A DNA stretch of 27,436 nt from the NCBI GenBank assembly GCA_038327655.1, contig JBBQLG010000082.1:1-27436 (forward strand), written 5' to 3'. This stretch comes from JBBQLG01 sp038327655. GTDB lineage: Bacteria > Bacteroidota > Bacteroidia > Cytophagales > Spirosomataceae. The notes under the pieces were generated by a model, which was not told where the DNA came from, searched no databases, and saw only the letters and a program-made list of their open reading frames with translations. Shown here one piece after another: positions 20,735-27,436 of this stretch (the first letter of the stretch is position 1; each line of letters starts with the position of its first letter). The translations under genes were made by a program, and so were the position numbers.

Positions 20735-23602
20735 ATGAAAAACGTGGCGCGAAACCGTCGTGGTAAATGGACAGACCGGATGTTGTTCGGCTTCCTGTAT
20801 TTCTGGCTGAGCGGAACACCGGTCGTCGCGCAGTCACTGTATCGTTTTTGCCGACCGGACGTAATCCGATACACCCGTCAGCAGTATGGTGCCTATAACC
20901 AGAACTGGGGACTTGTTCAGCACGGTAAGACCCGGTTTATGTACGCGGCTAACTCCAAAGGGCTGCTGGAATTTGACGGCAGCAACTGGAAAACCTACGA
21001 GCTGCCGGGTAAGCAGGTAGTGCGGTCGGTAGCGGTCGATGCGCAGGGCGACGTGTACACCGGGGCACTGGGTGAGTTTGGCTACTGGCGTCCGAATGCT
21101 ACCGGCGAGTTGGCTTATCATTCCCTGCGGTCACTCATCCGCGGGCGTTCCTTTCGGAGCGAGGAAATATGGCACATCCTGGTTACGCCCGATGGCGTTC
21201 TGTTTCAGTCATTCGCTTACATGTACCGGTATCACCGGGGGCGTGTTCAGCAGTTGTACCCGCCCGGTAATATTCTGTTTGTGCATCAGGTGCGCGACCG
21301 GTTGCTGCTGGGGGTGCTGGACAAAGGCCTGTACGACTTGCAGAACGACCGGTTTGTACGCGTAAAAGGCAGCGAGTTTCTGGGCCGTGAAACGGTGAAT
21401 ACCCTGTTGCCCGCCGACACTACCGGATTGCTCATCGGCACCGAACGGGCGGTTTACCGGTACGATGGCACCAGCTTTCGGGTGTTCAATGCGCAGCTAA
21501 ATGCCTTTATTCAGCAAAACCGGCTCAACCGGGGGCTACACCTGCGGTCGGGTGGGTACGCGTTCGGGACGCTGCGGAACGGGCTGGTCATTACCCGCGC
21601 CGACGGTCAGATTCTATATTACCTCAGCCAGAAAAACGGGTTGCAGAACAGTACCGTTTTGTCGCTTTGTCAGGATGCGGACAGGAATCTCTGGGTGGGG
21701 CTGGATAAAGGCATCGACCTCATTAACCTGAACTCGCCGGTCCGGTATTTTACCGATAATGAGGGCGAACTGGGGACGCTCTACGACATGGCCCGGTTTG
21801 GTAATATGTTGTACTTAGGTACCAACCAGGGCGTTTATGCGAAACCACTCATGCAGCCGGACGCTCCCTTTCAGTTGGTGCCGGGTACGCAGGGGCAGGT
21901 CTGGGACCTGACCGTGGTGGACAATCAACTGCTGTGCGGCCACAACCGGGGCACGTTTCAGATCGAGGGGATGCGGGCAACGCTGGTGTGCGGCATTACG
22001 GGCGGCTGGGTACTCCGTCGCCTGCGGCATCACCCCGACCAGCTCATTCAGGGAACGTACACCCGGCTGTGCCTCTACCGGAAAGATGCTGCGGGTCGCT
22101 GGGGATTTGTCAGCACCATCGCCGGGTTTTCGGGGCCGGCCCGGCAACTGGAAGAAGACGAAGCAGGCAACATCTGGGTCAATAAAGCCTCGAATCAGGG
22201 GGTGCAGCGACTGAGCCTGTCGGACGACGGGCAACGGGTGGTCGCTGCCAAAGACTACAGCGACGCCGTTTTTCAGGGGTCAGCCAGCAGTCTGTGCCGG
22301 GTGCAGCAACGGATTATCATGACTTCGGCCAGAGGAATACTGACGTATGTGTCGGCTACCGACCGGTTCGAGTCGGCCCAAAAGTCGTTTCCCTGGCTTG
22401 GCAAAAGCGTTCGGAAACTGTTTCCGCTGTCCGATTCGACCGTAATTATCCGGCGGCAGGACGGAGCCTTATACTGGGTAGAACCCGGCCACACGCCGAA
22501 GGAAATCCCCGTCAATACCGATCAGTGGGTCGAAGACTATGAGAACATCGTGGTTCTCGATACAGCCTACCTCGCCCTGTGTCGCGAGAATGGCTTCGAG
22601 CTGATACCCCGGCTGGCCTTACCCCGTCTGGCGGTGGGAGTGGCACTACAGCCGGTTATTCGCCGGGTTGCGAGTGTTGGATCGTCGGCCGTCAGCCACA
22701 CGTTTCGCGGGTTGATGGTGCCGTCGGAATGTTCATTTACCCATCAGCAGAGTACTGTTTTGATCGACTTTTGCACACCGGCTTATACGCGTCCCGTTCG
22801 GTACCGGTACTGGCTCGAAAACAGTATGCCAACCTGGTCCGCCTACGAAGGCATTCATCAGAAAGAGTTTAGCCGCTTGCCACCGGGGCTGTATATTTTT
22901 CACCTGAAGTCGAACCTAAGCCCGTCGGAAAGCCGCCTGGTAATCATGATTCAGCCGCCCTGGTACTGGACTATCTGGAGTAAAGTGGTCTACCTGGTGC
23001 TGGGGGTGTTGCTGCTTCGTTTTTTCTATCGGCTACACCTTCGGCGCATTGTTGTACAGCAGAATCGCATTCGGGAGCGGCTGGAAGAGCAACTGCGCCA
23101 TCAGGAAGAACAAAGTCAGCGGGAAATTATTCTGCTCCAGAAGGAACAATTAGAGCAGGGCCTGATTCAAAAATCGGAAGAACTGGCGAACTCGACCATG
23201 TCGCTCATTCAGAAGAATGAACTACTGGTCCAGCTAAAAGATGAAATCGAGCGGGTTAAAGCCCGCTCGGGCAGTCAACCATCGGGGACTGATTTCCAAC
23301 GGATCAACCGGCTAATCGATGCCAATATATCTACGGAACAGGACTGGAAGGTATTCGAGACTAATTTTAACAAGGTGCACGAAAAATTTCTGCATCATCT
23401 CATTACGCATTATCCGACGCTAAGTCAGGGCGACCTGAAACTGGCCGCTTACCTGCGCATGAATTTGTCAACCAAGGAAGTTGCTCAATTATTGAATATT
23501 ACCCTGCGCAGCGTTGAACTGAAACGTTACCGGTTACGCAAGAAACTACACCTTGGCGTTGAGGTAAACCTGAGTGAATACATGATGCGAATTGAAAGCT
23601 GA
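20735..23602 (+). CDS. Propeller/Y_Y_Y sensor with C-terminal LuxR-type HTH
   Basis: A 955-residue one-piece transmembrane regulator. After an N-terminal signal/anchor (LFGFLYFWLSGTPVVAQ) come two-component-regulator propeller repeats (about 40-640; NLWVGLDKGIDLI and NIWVNKASNQGVQ are typical blades). A Y_Y_Y triple-tyrosine domain follows (about 685-730, VRYRYWLENSMPTWSAYEG). Then a single membrane helix (about 745-766), a coiled coil (about 770-845), and a LuxR/GerE-like HTH (about 892-950, LSTKEVAQLLNITLRSVELKRYRLRKKL). There is no histidine kinase or receiver domain, unlike classical hybrid HTCS proteins. Divergent from susC, it is the likely local activator, sensing periplasmic oligosaccharides and binding the repeats at 20643-20724. 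Confidence 0.93.
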   Translation: MKNVARNRRGKWTDRMLFGFLYFWLSGTPVVAQSLYRFCRPDVIRYTRQQYGAYNQNWGLVQHGKTRFMYAANSKGLLEFDGSNWKTYELPGKQVVRSVAVDAQGDVYTGALGEFGYWRPNATGELAYHSLRSLIRGRSFRSEEIWHILVTPDGVLFQSFAYMYRYHRGRVQQLYPPGNILFVHQVRDRLLLGVLDKGLYDLQNDRFVRVKGSEFLGRETVNTLLPADTTGLLIGTERAVYRYDGTSFRVFNAQLNAFIQQNRLNRGLHLRSGGYAFGTLRNGLVITRADGQILYYLSQKNGLQNSTVLSLCQDADRNLWVGLDKGIDLINLNSPVRYFTDNEGELGTLYDMARFGNMLYLGTNQGVYAKPLMQPDAPFQLVPGTQGQVWDLTVVDNQLLCGHNRGTFQIEGMRATLVCGITGGWVLRRLRHHPDQLIQGTYTRLCLYRKDAAGRWGFVSTIAGFSGPARQLEEDEAGNIWVNKASNQGVQRLSLSDDGQRVVAAKDYSDAVFQGSASSLCRVQQRIIMTSARGILTYVSATDRFESAQKSFPWLGKSVRKLFPLSDSTVIIRRQDGALYWVEPGHTPKEIPVNTDQWVEDYENIVVLDTAYLALCRENGFELIPRLALPRLAVGVALQPVIRRVASVGSSAVSHTFRGLMVPSECSFTHQQSTVLIDFCTPAYTRPVRYRYWLENSMPTWSAYEGIHQKEFSRLPPGLYIFHLKSNLSPSESRLVIMIQPPWYWTIWSKVVYLVLGVLLLRFFYRLHLRRIVVQQNRIRERLEEQLRHQEEQSQREIILLQKEQLEQGLIQKSEELANSTMSLIQKNELLVQLKDEIERVKARSGSQPSGTDFQRINRLIDANISTEQDWKVFETNFNKVHEKFLHHLITHYPTLSQGDLKLAAYLRMNLSTKEVAQLLNITLRSVELKRYRLRKKLHLGVEVNLSEYMMRIES

Positions 23603-24036
23603 AGCGTCAACCCTTTTTGGGTAAACCACCCAATACTTCCTTCGCGGATTCTGTTAACGTATTCTCTGCCAACAAGCTATGTTTTTTCAATACAGTAAAT
23701 CAACAGTGAGTATGGGCGGTTCGCTAAAACTATCCCTATCTCTATTGTCATGTACGATTTTGTTAGCCACAGAGGCTGAAACCCTTGCCTAATCCATTAC
23801 CCCAAATCTGGCAGTAGATTGTTATTTTACTGAAAATACTGAATTGCTTTGGGCCACTACCAGCCGAATTTTGCTACCGCCAACTCAATAAATAGGATAA
23901 TAGTTAAAAAAAGATTAAAATTATTAAGTAATAAATAGAGGGAAAGTGCTTTTTAAGGACATTGGCAGACAAGTCGATAGTTACTATTGGCCCCTGTCGG
24001 TAACGACCCAAACACCTTTAAACCTCCCGACTATCT
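23603..24036. other. 434-nt intergenic region before the second SusC
   Basis: No convincing gene is visible. Just after the regulator stop is a short stem TTGGGT/ACCCAA (23617-23622 and 23628-23633, 5-nt loop) without a T-run, a weak terminator candidate. An AT-rich tract at about 23890-23940 (runs of A, TTAAAATTATTAAGTAATAAATAG) probably belongs to the promoter region of the SusC gene at 24037. I see no clear TAnnTTTG element or operator. Confidence 0.5.
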
Positions 24037-27000
24037 ATGCAACATGTATCCCAAGCCAATGCGCCAGACCGGGGGCGAATCCCTGCCCGTGTCAGCAAAC
24101 TGATACAGCACCTTGGGTTGCTGTTATTGGTGTTGTGTGTCAGTACGTTGCCACTTTTGGCTGACCCGCTGGCTACGACTGTGAAAGGTAAAGTTATTGA
24201 TGAAAATGGGGTAGGACTTCCGGGCGTGAGCGTCGTGGAAAAGGGCACCACCAACGGGTCTACGACCGATGCTGGTGGCCAGTTTTCGATTAACGTAAAA
24301 GGGAATAAAGCTGCATTGGTTTTTTCGTTTGTAGGCTATCTGGCACAAGAAGTAATTGTAGGCGCGCAATCGCAGATCGACGTGTCGCTTAAGCCTGGTA
24401 CGGCCACGCTCGACGAAGTGGTGGTCGTGGGGTACGGCACCCAGAAAAAAGCTACTGTGACCGGGGCCGTTGTCGCTGTGCAGGGCACTACCCTCATCCG
24501 CGCCCCGACTGCCGACCTTGGTAGCTCGCTGGCGGGTCGGCTGCCGGGTCTGGTGGTGGTTCAGACCACCGGCGAGCCGGGGCAGGATGCTGCCCGGATC
24601 AGTATTCGGGGAACGAACACGCTTGGTAACAGCAATCCGCTGGTGGTGATCGACGGGGTTCCTGACCGCGACGGGGGCCTGAGCCGCCTGTCGTCGTATG
24701 ACATCGGGTCGATTTCAGTGCTGAAAGATGCATCGGCCGCCATTTATGGCGCACGGGCCGCCAACGGAGCCATCATCGTGACCACCCGGCGGGGTAAAGT
24801 GGGAAAGCCGGTGGTCAGCTACGACATGAACTTTGGTGTCTCGCAGCCGACCCGCGTGCCGCAAATGTCGAATGCATCGGAGTATGCCGCCATCCTGAAC
24901 GAACTGCCGATCTACAAAAACATTCCGGTCAACGAATGGTCGGCGGCTTCGGCGGCTATCAAATCGACCGGTGTCTACACGTCGCCAACGGCAGGTGTCA
25001 GCCCCTTGAGCGCGAACTTCAGCCCCGAAGCAGTCACAAAATTTGCCGACGGCACCGACCCCTATCGGTATCCGAACACCAACTGGTTTGCCGATGCGTT
25101 CCGAACGTGGTCGCCCCAGGTGCGGCACAACCTGTCGATCAGTGGCGGAACCGAGACTGTGAAATATTTTGCTTCGGCGGGATATACGTATCAGGATGCG
25201 GTCTATAAAAACTCCTCGACCAACTACAGCCAGTACAACCTTCGGACTAACGTCGATGCCAAAATCAACGACTATATCCATACCAACATTGGTCTGCACC
25301 TGCGCCGGGAAGTCAGGAATCTGCCTACTGAAAGCTCCGGGGCTATTTTTCGGATGCTGATGCGGGGCCGCCCTACCGAACCTGAAGTGTGGCCCACCGG
25401 CCAGCCCGGTCCCGATATCGAAAACGGGCAGAACCCCTACGTGATCTCGACCAACGCGACGGGCTACTCGCGCTCCTCGACCGACTATATTCAGACCAAC
25501 TTCGGGATGGACATTACCAACCCCTGGGTTAAGGGCCTGAAACTCACCCTGTCGGGGGCAGTGGACAAAAGTGACCAGAACAGCCGCCTGTGGCAAACGC
25601 CGTGGAGCCTGTATTACTGGGACAAAACAACTTACCAGCCCGACGGCGTCACGCCGTTGCTGGTGGGGGCCGTGCGGTCCAACTTCACTGACCCGCGCCT
25701 GACCCAGACCTACACCTCGGTGCTGAACACCAACCTGACCGGCCTGCTGAACTACGACTTTACGGTTGGCAACGGGCATGACTTCAACCTGCTGGCCGGG
25801 GTCACGAAAGAAGTGTTTGCGGGCGAAGGATTTCTGGCCTACCGGCGGAACTTCATCTCCGCAGCGGTGGATCAGTTGTTTGCCGGGGGTACCGATAAGC
25901 AGAACACCAACGGCACAGCCTACAACCGGGCACGGCTTGGCTACTATGGCCGGGCGCAGTATGCCTACAAATCAAAATATCTGGCCGAGTTCATCTGGCG
26001 CTACGACGGCTCGTACATCTTCCCCCAGTCGAAGCGGTTCGGGTTCTTCCCCGGTTTGCTGGTGGGCTGGAACGTGAGCAACGAGCCGTTTTTCCACGTA
26101 CCGGCCATCGACTACCTGAAAGTGCGGGCCAGCTATGGCCAGATGGGCAACGATCAGGTGTTCTACAACGGCCAGTTGCAGGAATACGCCTACCTCTCCA
26201 CCTACGGCTTCGGGCAGTACCCGATCAACGGGGCGGTGGCCACGACGCTGAGAGAAACCGTCCTGGCTAATCCAAACTTTACATGGGAACGGGCCAATAA
26301 CCTCAACTTCGGCCTGGACGCGACGCTGCTCAACGGTAAAGTCGACGTAGTACTGGAATATTTCAACAACCGGCGCGACCAGATTCTGATTCAGAAAACG
26401 GGTTCTACGCCTGCGTCGTCGGGAATTACGACCCTGCTGCCGCCCGTCAACGCGGGTAAGGTCCAGAACGCCGGGTTTGAATTCAGCCTGAACTACAACA
26501 TCAAAACCACCCGCGACCTGCAGCTTAAGGTCGGGGTCAACGGCGGCTACGCCCGCAACAAAGTGATTTTCATGGACGAAGTGCCGGGCGCACCCCAGTG
26601 GCAGCGGCAGGAAGGTAAACCCATCGGCTCCTATCTGGTCTACCAGGCCGACGGCGCGTTCCGCGATCAGGCGGCCATCGGCGAAAACAAAGTCGATTAC
26701 AGTGGCGTAACGGGCAAACTGCTGCCGGGCGACCTGCGGTTTAAAGACTACAACGGCGATGGCAAAATCACCGCCGACGATGCCGTACGGATCAACCGGA
26801 ACAATGTACCGACGTTTAACTTCGGCACCACCTTCGACGTTCGGTACCGCAACTGGAACCTAAGTATGCTCTGGCAGGGAGCCACCGGCGCATCGGTGTT
26901 TGTACAGACCGAATCGGGCGACATCGGTAACTACCTCAAGTACGACTACGACCATCGCTGGAGCATCGACAACCCCAGCAGCACCGCCCCCCGTCTGGCC

Positions 27001-27360
27001 AGCCGGGGCGACACCTACTACACCGGTGGCAACTACGGCAACAACACTTACTTCCTGCGGAGCCGCGATTATGTACGGCTCAAAAACCTCCAGTTGAGCT
27101 ACGACCTGCCGGTCGGGATCATCAAAAAGGTCGGCCTGGGAACGGCGCGGATATTTGTCAACGGGCAGAACTTAGTGACGTTCGACGCCCTGAAGATTTT
27201 CGATCCGGAGTCCGCTACCAGCCCCTCGCCCGCCAGCAGCAACGGCATCACGTTCAACGCCACCAACAGTCTGGGCGTGAACAACACCAACGCGGGCAAC
27301 AACGGACAGGTTTACCCCCTGTCGCGGATTGTCAACACGGGTTTATCCATTAGTTTTTAA
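24037..27360 (+). CDS. Second SusC/RagA-family TonB-dependent transporter
   Basis: A 1107-residue outer-membrane transporter. The N-terminal signal region (LGLLLLVLCVSTLPLLADP) is preceded by about 26 polar residues, as common in SusC proteins. Order: CarbopepD_reg_2 domain (VKGKVIDENGVGLPGVSVVE), TonB-box region (LDEVVVVGYGTQKKATVTGA), plug (ISIRGTNTLGNSNPLVVIDG, VLKDASAAIYGARAANGAI), then the barrel ending SRIVNTGLSISF. It is about 100 residues longer than the SusC at 17489 and differs in the plug and loops, so it is not a duplicate. The gene at 27383 follows after 22 nt. Substrate unknown; no enzyme for this pair lies in the window. Confidence 0.96.
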   Translation: MQHVSQANAPDRGRIPARVSKLIQHLGLLLLVLCVSTLPLLADPLATTVKGKVIDENGVGLPGVSVVEKGTTNGSTTDAGGQFSINVKGNKAALVFSFVGYLAQEVIVGAQSQIDVSLKPGTATLDEVVVVGYGTQKKATVTGAVVAVQGTTLIRAPTADLGSSLAGRLPGLVVVQTTGEPGQDAARISIRGTNTLGNSNPLVVIDGVPDRDGGLSRLSSYDIGSISVLKDASAAIYGARAANGAIIVTTRRGKVGKPVVSYDMNFGVSQPTRVPQMSNASEYAAILNELPIYKNIPVNEWSAASAAIKSTGVYTSPTAGVSPLSANFSPEAVTKFADGTDPYRYPNTNWFADAFRTWSPQVRHNLSISGGTETVKYFASAGYTYQDAVYKNSSTNYSQYNLRTNVDAKINDYIHTNIGLHLRREVRNLPTESSGAIFRMLMRGRPTEPEVWPTGQPGPDIENGQNPYVISTNATGYSRSSTDYIQTNFGMDITNPWVKGLKLTLSGAVDKSDQNSRLWQTPWSLYYWDKTTYQPDGVTPLLVGAVRSNFTDPRLTQTYTSVLNTNLTGLLNYDFTVGNGHDFNLLAGVTKEVFAGEGFLAYRRNFISAAVDQLFAGGTDKQNTNGTAYNRARLGYYGRAQYAYKSKYLAEFIWRYDGSYIFPQSKRFGFFPGLLVGWNVSNEPFFHVPAIDYLKVRASYGQMGNDQVFYNGQLQEYAYLSTYGFGQYPINGAVATTLRETVLANPNFTWERANNLNFGLDATLLNGKVDVVLEYFNNRRDQILIQKTGSTPASSGITTLLPPVNAGKVQNAGFEFSLNYNIKTTRDLQLKVGVNGGYARNKVIFMDEVPGAPQWQRQEGKPIGSYLVYQADGAFRDQAAIGENKVDYSGVTGKLLPGDLRFKDYNGDGKITADDAVRINRNNVPTFNFGTTFDVRYRNWNLSMLWQGATGASVFVQTESGDIGNYLKYDYDHRWSIDNPSSTAPRLASRGDTYYTGGNYGNNTYFLRSRDYVRLKNLQLSYDLPVGIIKKVGLGTARIFVNGQNLVTFDALKIFDPESATSPSPASSNGITFNATNSLGVNNTNAGNNGQVYPLSRIVNTGLSISF

Positions 27361-27382
27361 TTCTTTCGATCAACTAACAGCC

Positions 27383-27436
27383 ATGAACAACCTCAAAAAC
27401 AAAATCGGTTTGCTGGCGGCCTCGACGGGCCTGCTG
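27383..27436 (+). CDS. Start of a gene after SusC, probably SusD-like (truncated by window)
   Basis: ATG at 27383 opens a frame of 18 codons, MNNLKNKIGLLAASTGLL, running off the window edge. It looks like the beginning of a lipoprotein signal peptide. Its place 22 nt after a susC-type gene makes a SusD/RagB lipoprotein by far the likeliest product, though no SusD-specific sequence is visible yet. Confidence 0.7.
   Translation, partial: MNNLKNKIGLLAASTGLL

Noticed and set aside
24715..25779. Long open frame (354 codons) antisense to the second SusC gene
   Set aside because: It lies wholly inside a clear SusC reading frame, has no family motifs, and is the kind of antisense frame produced by GC-rich third positions.
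1..27436. CRISPR array, rRNA or complete tRNA genes, transposase genes
   Set aside because: No regularly spaced repeats, no rRNA-like stretches, no tRNA cloverleaf and no transposase-like protein were found.

Overview
The window looks like a chromosomal accessory region of a Bacteroidota, most likely a Cytophagales/Spirosomaceae-type organism (Spirosoma-like; this is inference). The basis is SusC/SusD pairs, a LytTR regulator with a 7TM-DISM kinase, a triple-tyrosine propeller regulator, Uma2 nuclease, GH144 enzymes, and TAnnTTTG-type -7 promoter elements.

Region 1 (1-5200): a cytosolic cupin; a LytS/LytR-like pair on the minus strand (7TM-DISM histidine kinase and LytTR response regulator); a divergent secreted DUF4440/SnoaL-like protein whose upstream gap carries a 20-bp-period direct repeat resembling a LytTR site; and a membrane-anchored cupin preceded by a perfect 23-bp inverted repeat.

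Region 2 (5200-11500): a repetitive array of paralogous AraC-type regulators (5310, 9073, 9993, plus a C-terminal remnant at about 6906-6980) and small cupins (7078, 7768, 10908; the last two have twin-arginine leaders). Four consecutive spacers share the same layout, TTTTACCA (or TTCTACCA) then exactly 22 nt then a TAnnTTTG-like element, while the 22 nt in between have diverged. A decayed PIN toxin-antitoxin module sits between AraC 5310 and the AraC remnant, flanked by near-identical 48-bp direct repeats. The PIN gene has an apparent 13-bp insertion that shifts its frame, and the antitoxin lacks a normal start codon. A Uma2-family gene lies inside the array on the opposite strand.

Region 3 (11605-23602): a polysaccharide utilisation locus read leftwards as SusC, SusD, LamG lipoprotein, a GH144 lipoprotein with an N-terminal Ig-like domain, and a secreted GH144. 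GH144 (Pfam 'Glycoamylase', COG5368) contains characterised beta-1,2-glucanases, so a beta-1,2-glucan substrate is the best guess. A divergent propeller/Y_Y_Y/HTH regulator starts just beyond susC; the intergenic gap holds a 12-bp palindrome and repeated TACATCA boxes. Long inverted repeats lie between susC and susD and between the two GH144 genes, and an intrinsic terminator follows the LamG gene.

Region 4 (23603-27436): a 434-bp gap, then a second SusC-type transporter and the first 18 codons of the following gene, probably its SusD partner, cut by the window edge.
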